Under the pieces are notes generated by a model, which was given only the letters and a program-made list of their open reading frames with translations, was not told the DNA's origin and made no database searches. DNA of 47,259 nt from Chryseobacterium sp. Leaf394 (GTDB lineage: Bacteria; Bacteroidota; Bacteroidia; Flavobacteriales; Weeksellaceae): positions 222,282 to 269,540 of the forward strand of contig NZ_LMQH01000014.1 of assembly GCF_001424105.1 (NCBI RefSeq), read 5' to 3'. A program made the translations under genes and the position numbers. Shown in pieces: positions 41,110 through 47,259 of this stretch. Position 1 is the stretch's first letter; each line of letters starts with the position of its first letter.

Positions 41110-41117
41110 CAAAGTTA
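41110..41117 (-). promoter_or_regulatory. Candidate -7 element (TAACTTTG) for the DUF6427-like gene
   Basis: Exact minus-strand TAnnTTTG match, 16 nt before the ATG at 41093. Confidence 0.55.
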
Positions 41118-41135
41118 ATTTAAAAAAGGAAAATA

Positions 41136-41369
41136 ATGACGTCTTTCTTTCTGTTCTTAAGTAAAGTTTTCAAAGGATCTTTCGGTTTTTACGACACCTT
41201 CGGAAACGTTTTAAACTGGATCTTATTCTTCGTTTGCTGCGTGCTTTTCACGTACTGGTGCTACGTTTTGGTAGTAACCTTGGGTGGCGATAAAGACAAA
41301 GAGTATTATTCTCCCACAGAAGGAAAACATCCTTACTACGATCCAACGATCTACAAAAAAGAAGGTTAA
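41136..41369 (+). CDS. Small membrane protein, DUF6341-like
   Basis: A 77-residue protein with one long hydrophobic segment (about 25-50, WILFFVCCVLFTYWCYVLVV) and an amphipathic N-terminus; the C-terminal 25 residues (DKEYYSPTEGKHPYYDPTIY) are polar and aromatic. A similar small protein is found next to DUF6427 in other flavobacteria, from memory, which I label DUF6341-like. Function unknown. Divergent promoter shared with DUF6427, and a strong bidirectional terminator follows. Confidence 0.75.
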   Translation: MTSFFLFLSKVFKGSFGFYDTFGNVLNWILFFVCCVLFTYWCYVLVVTLGGDKDKEYYSPTEGKHPYYDPTIYKKEG

Positions 41370-41385
41370 TTAATTGGTTATATAG

Positions 41386-41422
41386 AAAAAGACCGGTCAA
41401 ATTATATTTGATCGGTCTTTTT
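41386..41422. terminator. Bidirectional terminator, small membrane protein and uspA-like gene
   Basis: A 16-bp stem with one G-T pair (AAAAAGACCGGTCAAA / TTTGATCGGTCTTTTT), 5-nt loop, between two convergent genes. Confidence 0.9.
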
Positions 41423-41434
41423 ACGTTTGTACTT

Positions 41435-41872
41435 TTATTCATGTATCGGCAGCACCAGCACAGGAATCTTAGAATCTCTCGTAATTCCTTTGGTTAAACT
41501 GCCTACGAAAACATCATAGATCCCGCTTCTGCCGTGGGATCCCATGACGATGTAGTCGGCGTTTTTATTATCAGCATATTCCAGAATAATGTCTTTGGCA
41601 ACACCCTGTTTCAAAAGGTGTTCGCAATCAACATCCTGTGACAGAATTCTCTGATTTATTTTATTCAGAAGCACCAGTTCTTCTCTTATTTCATTCTCTT
41701 CAATTTCAGGAAAATACTGATAACCCATATCGCCTATGGCAAAACCTATTTCCATTGGGGCAACGTGTATCAGATTAATTTTTGCACCCAGCTGTTTGGC
41801 AAATTTAATGGCTCCTTCTACCAGCTGTTCTGTTTTATCTCCGAAATCTACAGGTAATACTATATTGATCAT
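41435..41872 (-). CDS. Universal stress protein, UspA family
   Basis: A single-domain UspA protein of 145 residues. The N-terminus MINIVLPVDFGDKTEQLVEGA has the nucleotide-binding Asp9, and the C-terminus has the ATP-binding signature GSHGRSGIYDVFVGSLTKGI followed by VLVLPIH, so it is probably of the ATP-binding type. Cytoplasmic; role in stress tolerance is general to the family. Monocistronic, with a shared terminator at its 3' end. Confidence 0.92.
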   Translation of the reverse strand: MINIVLPVDFGDKTEQLVEGAIKFAKQLGAKINLIHVAPMEIGFAIGDMGYQYFPEIEENEIREELVLLNKINQRILSQDVDCEHLLKQGVAKDIILEYADNKNADYIVMGSHGRSGIYDVFVGSLTKGITRDSKIPVLVLPIHE

Positions 41873-41935
41873 AACTTAAAATTTTGAGGTTTTGGTTATT
41901 TTAAAGATACAAAAAATAATGCCGAAACCCAAATT

Positions 41936-42541
41936 CTAAAGAATTCTGAGGTCTAAAACTTTCTCCTCTTCAAGGTAAGCTTCCAGAATATCGTTCTCAG
42001 AAACTTTGCCCACACCTTCAGGAGTTCCCGTAAAAATCAGGTCACCGACTCTTAACGTGAAATATTGAGAAACAAATGCAATGATGTCGTCAACCGTAAA
42101 AATCATATCTTTTGAATTTCCGTTCTGAACCTTTTCTTTATTTTTTAAAAGAGAAAAATTCAGGGATTCAAGATTATAATTTTCCTTTTTAAAGAAATTT
42201 CCAATCACAGCAGAACCGTCAAAACCTTTCGCAAGTTCCCATGGAAGTCCTTTAGATTTCAGGTCACTTTGGAGATCTCTTGCAGTAAAATCAATTCCCA
42301 AACCGATTTCTTCATAATGTTTATTGGCAGATTCTTTCTGAATATATTTCCCGCCTTTCGAAATTTTCACCACCACTTCCAGTTCGTAGTGTACATCATT
42401 CGAAAACTCCGGGATGTAAAAATCGTTTCCTTTTAAAACCGCCGTATCGGGTTTCATAAAAATTACCGGTTTATCGGGGATTGCATTTCCCAGTTCTTTA
42501 GCGTGTTCGCTGTAATTTCTTCCTATGCAGATTATTTTCAT
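41936..42541 (-). CDS. Fumarylacetoacetate hydrolase family protein
   Basis: A 201-residue FAH-fold metalloenzyme. The metal site is visible in VHYELEVVVKI (Glu-x-Glu) and the downstream Asp in GIDFTARDLQ; the family's GLPWELAKGFDGSAVIG, FTVDDIIAFVSQY and FTGTPEGVG motifs are all present. The short length fits the acylpyruvase or oxaloacetate decarboxylase subgroup (FAHD1-like) more than true fumarylacetoacetase; the exact substrate cannot be read. It lies 4 bases downstream of the membrane protein gene at 42546, so the two may be co-transcribed. Confidence 0.88.
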   Translation of the reverse strand: MKIICIGRNYSEHAKELGNAIPDKPVIFMKPDTAVLKGNDFYIPEFSNDVHYELEVVVKISKGGKYIQKESANKHYEEIGLGIDFTARDLQSDLKSKGLPWELAKGFDGSAVIGNFFKKENYNLESLNFSLLKNKEKVQNGNSKDMIFTVDDIIAFVSQYFTLRVGDLIFTGTPEGVGKVSENDILEAYLEEEKVLDLRIL

Positions 42542-42545
42542 AGTT

Positions 42546-43157
42546 TTATTTTATATTAAATGTAGTATCAATATCCAGAGAATCTCTTCCGAGATATTGA
42601 ATGTGAATTTTATTATTTCTATCAGTAATTTTTAAGCTGTCCAGATATTTGCTTCTAGGAAGTGTAAAAAGCTGAGACTTTTTTTCAAAAGGAAAATTTT
42701 TCTCAATGTAATAAACATTTTCATTCATGCTCATGCCTAAAACATTGTTTTCAGACTCAATCCTATAGTTTGCGGCCAGTTTTACGATTGTGGGAATTTT
42801 ATAAAGATTTATATTCAACACAGACGAGAACAGTATCAAAAAAAGAGTATGTAAAAATGGGGTATTAAGAATCAAAATCGTCCAGTTGAAAAATTTGAGA
42901 ATCTTATTACTAATTCCAAATCTCATGGCTAAAAGGAAACTGCTCAAGGATATGCCGTAAAGAACATTTTGAGTATATGTTCCACAAAAGTCTAGAATTC
43001 CAATTAATTCTGTGAGATATAATGTAATAAAAATAAATCCTGAGATCAAAAATATCCTCGCCAACATGATATTTTGCCCGAACAGTTTTTTCGTGATAAA
43101 AAACGCAAAAACACCAATTACGAAAATCAAAAGCGAAAAATTAATAACGTCATTCAT
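42546..43157 (-). CDS. Membrane protein of unknown function
   Basis: A 203-residue protein with about four helices in the first 120 residues (roughly 5-22, 32-52, 65-80 and 90-113) and a soluble C-terminal part (120-203) rich in Asn, Lys and Ile. No motif I recognise, no lipobox. It is directly upstream of the FAH-family gene (4-nt gap), so they probably share a transcript, though no functional link is clear. No TAnnTTTG element found upstream. Confidence 0.65.
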   Translation of the reverse strand: MNDVINFSLLIFVIGVFAFFITKKLFGQNIMLARIFLISGFIFITLYLTELIGILDFCGTYTQNVLYGISLSSFLLAMRFGISNKILKFFNWTILILNTPFLHTLFLILFSSVLNINLYKIPTIVKLAANYRIESENNVLGMSMNENVYYIEKNFPFEKKSQLFTLPRSKYLDSLKITDRNNKIHIQYLGRDSLDIDTTFNIK

Positions 43158-43272
43158 ATCAAAAATGGCATCTAAATTTTTTTATATATGAATTGATACA
43201 CTCTTCTTAAATTACTTATAACCAATTGCTAATTACTTATTTTTGGGAGCTATTTCCCGCTTTCCGCTGTAT

Positions 43273-43328
43273 CTTTTTTGCTTTAGAAAATTCTGTACCA
43301 CAGGAAAATTTCATCAAAAGCAAAAAAG
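43273..43328. repeat. 12-bp inverted repeat CTTTTTTGCTTT / AAAGCAAAAAAG
   Basis: Perfect arms at 43273-43284 and 43317-43328 with a 32-nt loop. Flanked by the GGGAGCTATTTCCCGC and ATCGGGGCTAGG words, which look like the ends of a defined element. Confidence 0.8.
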
Positions 43329-43380
43329 TATGCCGCTACAATCGGGGCTAGGAACTGATTGCGCATAAACCACCCCGTCA

Positions 43381-43419
43381 AAAAATCAAAGATTTTTCGC
43401 CACCCCTCCAGAGGAGGGG
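43381..43419. repeat. Two adjacent hairpins, AAAAATC-AAA-GATTTTT and CCCCTCC-AGA-GGAGGGG
   Basis: Each is a 7-bp perfect stem with a 3-nt loop. The second carries the CCCCTCC core seen in REP-like elements of flavobacteria. Confidence 0.8.
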
Positions 43420-43505
43420 AATTATTGCTCCTATTTTGAAGAGAAAATTTTAGTTTTTTGATATATTCAATCATTTAAACTCCCATCTTCCAGCTTCCTT
43501 ACCTC

Positions 43506-43904
43506 TTAATGTTTAAACTTATTCCCGCAGTGATAGCAGACATAGTTTTCACTCGACAAAACCGAAATTCCAAAGAAACTCGTTGAGCTGTCATCTTTAT
43601 ATAAGTGATTTGAGCCACATTCCGGACACACAAAATCAAAATCCGGATTCTCGATGGTATGATCTACTTCAAGTGCAAATTCCTCATTTTCTTTGTAGTC
43701 CTTCAGAACTTGTCCGGCTTTTTCCAGATCTTCTTCAAAAACCTGCAGCTGAATTCCGCCCACAGCCTGCGACAGCAACCAATCCGATTGAATTAGCTGT
43801 TCGTTGGCAATAAAACTGTTGATGCCACTTTCTGCAAGAATCTGCTTGTCACGGTTAGCTTCCAAAGCAGTTTCGTAGAATTTGAATTTAACTAAATCAC
43901 TCAT
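43506..43904 (-). CDS. DUF2007-like signal-transducing protein with zinc ribbon
   Basis: A 132-residue cytoplasmic protein. Residues 5-72 form the small ferredoxin-like DUF2007 domain (FYETALEANRDKQILAESGI, then VFEEDLEKAGQVLKDY). The C-terminal part holds a four-Cys zinc ribbon: CPECGSN and, 24 residues on, CYHCGNKFKH. The fusion of these two small domains is common in Bacteroidota; function unknown, perhaps regulatory. Monocistronic. Confidence 0.82.
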   Translation of the reverse strand: MSDLVKFKFYETALEANRDKQILAESGINSFIANEQLIQSDWLLSQAVGGIQLQVFEEDLEKAGQVLKDYKENEEFALEVDHTIENPDFDFVCPECGSNHLYKDDSSTSFFGISVLSSENYVCYHCGNKFKH

Positions 43905-44236
43905 TCTTTTTTAATTTTTGGTTTCCCACAAACTATACAGATTTCTGTGCCACGAATGTTTTCTTCACGCGGATTAAACAGATTACACAGATTTTTTGGT
44001 ACAAACGAACGGTTAAAGTTGATTTCCCAAAAGAAAATCTTTGATTTTCAATCTCATGTGTTCTAAATTCTCCGTTAGGTTTATAAATTAAAACTAATAT
44101 GACTTATGTGTCAAACTTCAAAACCTTATTTGAACTTTAAAGCGGGAAATTAAAACTTAAAAACTTTTGTGACTTTTGACTTCTTCGAAATAACATTCAT
44201 CGACTGTAAAGAGATAATCTTCGATTTGTGATTAAA
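43905..44236. other. Gene-free stretch between DUF2007 and exonuclease genes
   Basis: About 330 AT-rich bases. A GCGGATTAAACAGATTACAC word near 43971 is of a kind often dispersed in bacterial intergenic DNA. I see no ORF, terminator or promoter element otherwise. Confidence 0.6.
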
Positions 44237-45001
44237 TCAAACCTTACCTGTCAATTGAATTTTAGTAAAAACTTTCTTGGTGTACAAAGGGAAGTCGGCA
44301 TTTTGTAGCCATCCGTAATATCCTAAATCTTTATTAAAAACATCTTTCACAGCCTGACCTTTGTATTTTCCAAAGTTAAAAACAGGAATATTTTTATCAT
44401 TAATTCCTATAAAACCTGCCAAATCAGCATTTTTATTGTGAAAAGTAAATTCACTCAAAGCATTGATTTCATTCGGAATGTCATCATATTTTCCAATCTG
44501 AGCATCCAGAACTTCAAATGTTGCCATCACATCAGCTTCGGCAGAATGGGCATTTTCCAGAGTTTTTCCGCAGTAAAACTGGTACGCTGCACCAAGATTT
44601 CGGGGCTCTTTTTTGTGGTAAATGGTTTGTGCATCAACTAATTTAAATTTGCTTAAATCAAAATCATAATCAGCACGCAGTAATTCTTCGGCCAGTAAAG
44701 GCACATCAAAACGGTTGGAATTGAATCCACCCAAATCAGCACCGGTAATCATTTCAACTACTTTAGAGGCAATTTCTCTGAAAGTAGGCGCATCTTTTAC
44801 ATCTTCATCATAAATACCGTGTACGGCGCTCGATTCTGCCGGAATTGGCATTTCAGGATTTACTTTCCAGGTTTTGCTTTCTCTTGAAGAATCAGGATTG
44901 ACTTTCAGAATGCAGATTTCAACGATTCTGTCTTTTCCCACATTGGTTCCGGTAGTTTCAAGATCGAAAACGCAAAGTGGTTTATGTAATTTTAAGTTCA
45001 T
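44237..45001 (-). CDS. DEDDh 3'-5' exonuclease, DnaQ-like
   Basis: A 254-residue exonuclease of the DNA polymerase III epsilon type. The DEDDh residues are visible: Asp-x-Glu in CVFDLETTGTNV (Exo I), Asp in NSNRFDVPLLAEEL (Exo II), and His plus Asp in NAHSAEADVMATFEV (Exo III). A C-terminal extension (about 185-254) contains NFGKYKGQAVKDVFNKDLGY, the short basic module often fused to this group. It may be a repair or RNA-processing exonuclease rather than the replicative proofreader. An intergenic TTGAAAATT repeat begins 5 bases upstream of its start. Confidence 0.92.
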   Translation of the reverse strand: MNLKLHKPLCVFDLETTGTNVGKDRIVEICILKVNPDSSRESKTWKVNPEMPIPAESSAVHGIYDEDVKDAPTFREIASKVVEMITGADLGGFNSNRFDVPLLAEELLRADYDFDLSKFKLVDAQTIYHKKEPRNLGAAYQFYCGKTLENAHSAEADVMATFEVLDAQIGKYDDIPNEINALSEFTFHNKNADLAGFIGINDKNIPVFNFGKYKGQAVKDVFNKDLGYYGWLQNADFPLYTKKVFTKIQLTGKV

Positions 45002-45005
45002 TATT

Positions 45006-45042
45006 TTAATTTGAAAATTTGAGAATGGGTTAATTTGAAAAT
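45006..45042. repeat. 37-nt intergenic repeat, copy B
   Basis: Second copy of the element at 15947-15983 (34 of 37 bases identical), here directly upstream of the exonuclease gene. Confidence 0.8.
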
Positions 45043-45054
45043 GGAATTTTGATG

Positions 45055-45783
45055 CTATTTCAATTGCTTATGAAAAATCAACGAAATAATGATGTAATAG
45101 ATTATTATCAGAGGAATTCCGACTGTTTTAAATATTATTAAAATCAAAACTGCTCCGATAAGTAAAGCAATTTTGGGATAATTATCCTGCAGTTTCATAG
45201 ATTTGAATTTCATTGCAATCATTTTGATTGGGCTAATTAATAACCATGAGCTTAAAATAGTTATTACTAATAAAATTAAAACTGGTGTTGAATTTTTATC
45301 AAATGCATAGTTTTCAAATGGAAAATAAGGAGTCGTCAATAAGTAAATTCCAAAAATCAAAATAGTATTACTCGGTGTATTTAGACCTTTAAAATAATAT
45401 TTCTGGTCCTCGTCCAAATTAAAAATCGCCAATCTGAGACATGAGAAAAGCGTGATCAGAAATCCAAGATATTTTATTTCCAAAGGAAGATGTAAACCTA
45501 AAACTTCACTCCCGAACGGTTCGAGCATTTTAAACATCGCCAAGCCCGGAATCAATCCGAAACTTACCATATCCGCCAAAGAATCGAGCTGAGTTCCCAG
45601 ATTGGAATTGGCTTTCAGGGCTCTCGCAACAAAACCGTCGAAAAAGTCTAATACCAAAGACAGAATAATGCAGATGGCCGTTGTCTGATAGTCGCCCGAA
45701 ATCAAATGCACAGCACCCACACAGCCTGAAAAAAGATTTCCCAATGTGATGGCGTTGGCAAGATTGTTTTTAATGAAATTCAT
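45055..45783 (-). CDS. pssA: CDP-diacylglycerol-serine O-phosphatidyltransferase
   Basis: Inner-membrane enzyme that makes phosphatidylserine, the precursor of phosphatidylethanolamine. The CDP-alcohol phosphotransferase motif is complete: Asp-Gly in FDGFVARALK, then Gly and two Asp residues in LGTQLDSLADMVSFG. About seven helices. I chose the ATG at 45783 (242 residues, MNFIKNNLAN), because a TAATTTTG element lies 5 nt upstream of it; the longer ORF start at 45822 would be upstream of that promoter. Psd is not in the window. High confidence in function. Confidence 0.93.
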   Translation of the reverse strand: MNFIKNNLANAITLGNLFSGCVGAVHLISGDYQTTAICIILSLVLDFFDGFVARALKANSNLGTQLDSLADMVSFGLIPGLAMFKMLEPFGSEVLGLHLPLEIKYLGFLITLFSCLRLAIFNLDEDQKYYFKGLNTPSNTILIFGIYLLTTPYFPFENYAFDKNSTPVLILLVITILSSWLLISPIKMIAMKFKSMKLQDNYPKIALLIGAVLILIIFKTVGIPLIIIYYIIISLIFHKQLK

Positions 45784-45788
45784 GTCAG

Positions 45789-45796
45789 CAAAATTA
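45789..45796 (-). promoter_or_regulatory. Candidate -7 element (TAATTTTG) for pssA
   Basis: Minus-strand TAnnTTTG match, 5 nt before the chosen ATG, suggesting a leaderless transcript and deciding the start. Confidence 0.6.
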
Positions 45797-45893
45797 CATT
45801 TTTTAACGATTTCAGGCTTCATTTATATGAACTAAAAATGACAATAGTGTGAATTTAATGTAAATTTACACCCTTAAAAAACAGTTAATTGAA

Positions 45894-47259
45894 ATGAAAT
45901 TTTTCAGGGAATTGAGGAAAGAAGAAATTCTTATTTTGTGTTACAGAATTTTTCTGGCTTTCGTATTTTATCAGATTGCAAGACTTTTGTTTTGGTTTTT
46001 CAACAGAAATTTAATCAAGGTTGAAAGCATTTCAGATTACCTGAATCTTGCTTTTCATGGGATTGCATTTGACCTTACGGCAATTCTGTATGTGAATATG
46101 CTTTTTATTTTTTTAAGTTTAATTCCGATTCTCATCAACACAAAAAGCGGTTACCAGAAATTTCTGTTCTGGCTCTACTTTGTCACCAACGGAATTGCTT
46201 ATGTGATGAATTTCGGCGATTTTATTTACTACAGGTATTCACAGACAAGGCTTACGCTCGCGGCTTTTCAGGTGGCTAAGCATGAAACCAATATTCTCAA
46301 AGTTTTTACAACTTCCAGCAAAGAGCATCCGTTTGTGATTATCTGGTTTGTGGTTTTGATGATTCTGTGGGTTTTTCTCTACAGAAGATTTAAAATTAAA
46401 TACCAAAAACCGGTAAAACTTGTTCCTTATTTTCTTTGGTCACTGCTTATTTTGTGCATTTCTTCCGTTTTAATTGTCGGCGGAATCAGAGGCGATTTTA
46501 AGCACAGTACACGACCAATCAATATGGTGGATGCCAATAAATTTGTAAAAACGCCGCTGCAGGGAAATATTGTTCTGAACTCTACTTTTTCATTTTTCAG
46601 AACGTTGGGAAGCAATAATTTCAGGGAAGTACATTTTGTGGATGAGAAATTTATTGATGAAAATATTTTCCCATATAAAACTTACGACAGGCAGGTTCCG
46701 AACAAACCCAACATCGTTATTTTCATTGTAGAATCTTTTGGAAGAGAATATTCAGGAGCATTTAATAAAGATAAAAATATTAAAGATTTTGTGTCTTACA
46801 CGCCGTTTATCGACAGTCTTGCAAATAAAAGTCTGATTTTTCCGTATACTTTTGCCAACGGGCGTCAGTCGATTCACGGGATGAGCAGTATTCTGGCGGG
46901 AATTCCAAGTCTGACGGATGCTTTTACGAGTTCGCCTTACTCCAATCAGAAAATTCAGTCGATTGTTTCTGTCTGCAACGATTTAGGTTACGATACTTCG
47001 TTTTATCATGGTGCGCCAAACGGGTCGATGGGCTTTTTAGGTTTTGGAAATATTTTAGGATTTAAAAATTATTTTGGTTTAAATGAATACAACCGTCAGC
47101 AGGATTTCGACGGCATGTGGGCAATTTGGGACGAACCTTTTCTGCAGTATTTTGCGAAAAACACCGGAAAAAAACAACCGTTTATGTCAACCGTTTTTAC
47201 GGCATCTTCTCATCATCCTTTTAAAATTCCTGAAAAGTATCAGGGAAAATTTAAAAAAG
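45894..47259 (+). CDS. LTA synthase/sulfatase family protein, 3' end cut by window edge
   Basis: The first 455 codons of a membrane phosphoethanolamine- or glycerophosphate-transferase-like protein. It has about five N-terminal helices (up to about residue 200), then the sulfatase-like domain with IVIFIVESFGREYSG (metal-binding Glu), ANGRQSIHGMSSILAG (candidate Ser nucleophile where LTA synthase has Thr) and TVFTASSHHPF at the edge. Gram-negative members modify lipid or glycan headgroups; the substrate here is unknown. The ATG is the first start of a frame open to the window end. Divergent from pssA. Confidence 0.85.
   Translation, partial: MKFFRELRKEEILILCYRIFLAFVFYQIARLLFWFFNRNLIKVESISDYLNLAFHGIAFDLTAILYVNMLFIFLSLIPILINTKSGYQKFLFWLYFVTNGIAYVMNFGDFIYYRYSQTRLTLAAFQVAKHETNILKVFTTSSKEHPFVIIWFVVLMILWVFLYRRFKIKYQKPVKLVPYFLWSLLILCISSVLIVGGIRGDFKHSTRPINMVDANKFVKTPLQGNIVLNSTFSFFRTLGSNNFREVHFVDEKFIDENIFPYKTYDRQVPNKPNIVIFIVESFGREYSGAFNKDKNIKDFVSYTPFIDSLANKSLIFPYTFANGRQSIHGMSSILAGIPSLTDAFTSSPYSNQKIQSIVSVCNDLGYDTSFYHGAPNGSMGFLGFGNILGFKNYFGLNEYNRQQDFDGMWAIWDEPFLQYFAKNTGKKQPFMSTVFTASSHHPFKIPEKYQGKFKK

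Larger units (their letters stand above)
43158..43505. other. Composite repeat element between membrane-protein and DUF2007 genes
   Basis: About 350 bases. From left: an AT-rich part with a TAATTACTTA-type word (43211-43239), a 12-bp inverted repeat (43273-43284 with 43317-43328) separated by 32 nt, then two hairpins (43381-43397 and 43403-43419), and a CCATCTTCCAGCTTCC word (43483-43498). A 63-codon minus-strand frame here (43283-43474) is not called as a gene. Confidence 0.7.

Noticed and set aside
43283..43474. 63-codon minus-strand frame in the 43.3 kb repeat element
   Set aside because: It runs across hairpins and an inverted repeat; no promoter element or domain.
45784..45822. N-terminal extension of pssA to 45822
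   Set aside because: The TAATTTTG promoter lies at 45789-45796, inside the extension, and the known family N-terminus begins at the ATG at 45783.
1..47259. Mobile element, prophage or defence island
   Set aside because: I saw no transposase, integrase, phage structural or restriction genes, and codon use and gene order look like core chromosome throughout.

Overview
The window reads as an AT-rich chromosomal segment of a flavobacterium, most like Chryseobacterium or a close relative (Weeksellaceae, Bacteroidota). The evidence is the gene order rpmB-rpmG-DUF4295-ftsY, the Bacteroidota-restricted families DUF4290, DUF4295, DUF6427 and DUF3109, and the Bacteroidota -7 promoter element TAnnTTTG in front of many genes. 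A SusC-type carboxypeptidase-like domain on the TonB receptor and an outer-membrane lipoprotein with an acidic stretch after its lipid cysteine also fit. Genus assignment is inference. There is no prophage, transposase, CRISPR array or rRNA; the only RNA gene is a tRNA-Gln.

Layout. 0-9 kb: sppA, a GlsB-like membrane protein, ftsY, the rpmB-rpmG-DUF4295 ribosomal operon, lnt, a VanZ-like protein, proC, and a DUF4290-murA operon. 9-14.4 kb: a DCC thiol-oxidoreductase plus c-type-haem protein pair, katG, a small lipoprotein, map and tRNA-Gln. 14.5-22.7 kb: der, upp, comF-like, a thioesterase, a YIP1-family protein, queD-lpxH, a LuxE-like acyl-protein synthetase, a PD-(D/E)XK-like protein and aqpZ. 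22.9-28.6 kb: a DUF5715/M15-like secreted protein, an operon of an unknown protein, a multi-TM protein, a histidine kinase and a LuxR-type regulator, then an ABC-F ATPase. 28.9-33 kb: a His/Cys-containing small protein, a TonB receptor and a His-rich lipoprotein, which together look like a metal-uptake cassette. 33-39.2 kb: trigger factor, two exported proteins and an M16 peptidase. 39.4-47.3 kb: DUF3109, DUF6427, a small membrane protein, UspA, an FAH-family enzyme, a membrane protein, a DUF2007/zinc-ribbon protein, a DEDDh exonuclease, pssA, and an LTA-synthase/sulfatase-like gene that runs off the right edge.

Most genes are core housekeeping genes: envelope biogenesis (lnt, murA, lpxH, pssA), protein export and folding (ftsY, sppA, tig, map) and translation (rpmB, rpmG, der, tRNA-Gln). 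The unusual content lies between the genes and at their ends. There are several families of short intergenic repeats: 8-bp periodic arrays, GCTCC palindromes, GGATT hairpins, a double palindrome and CCCCTCC hairpins. One 8-bp array is translated inside a LuxE-like gene and another abuts a start codon. A set of TAnnTTTG promoter elements lies only 3-6 nt from start codons, which suggests leaderless mRNAs. MurA carries Asp where the fosfomycin-reactive Cys normally sits. I found no clear undescribed defence or mobile system; the best candidates for new biology are the His-rich metal cassette, the split membrane-sensor/kinase operon and the repeat arrays.
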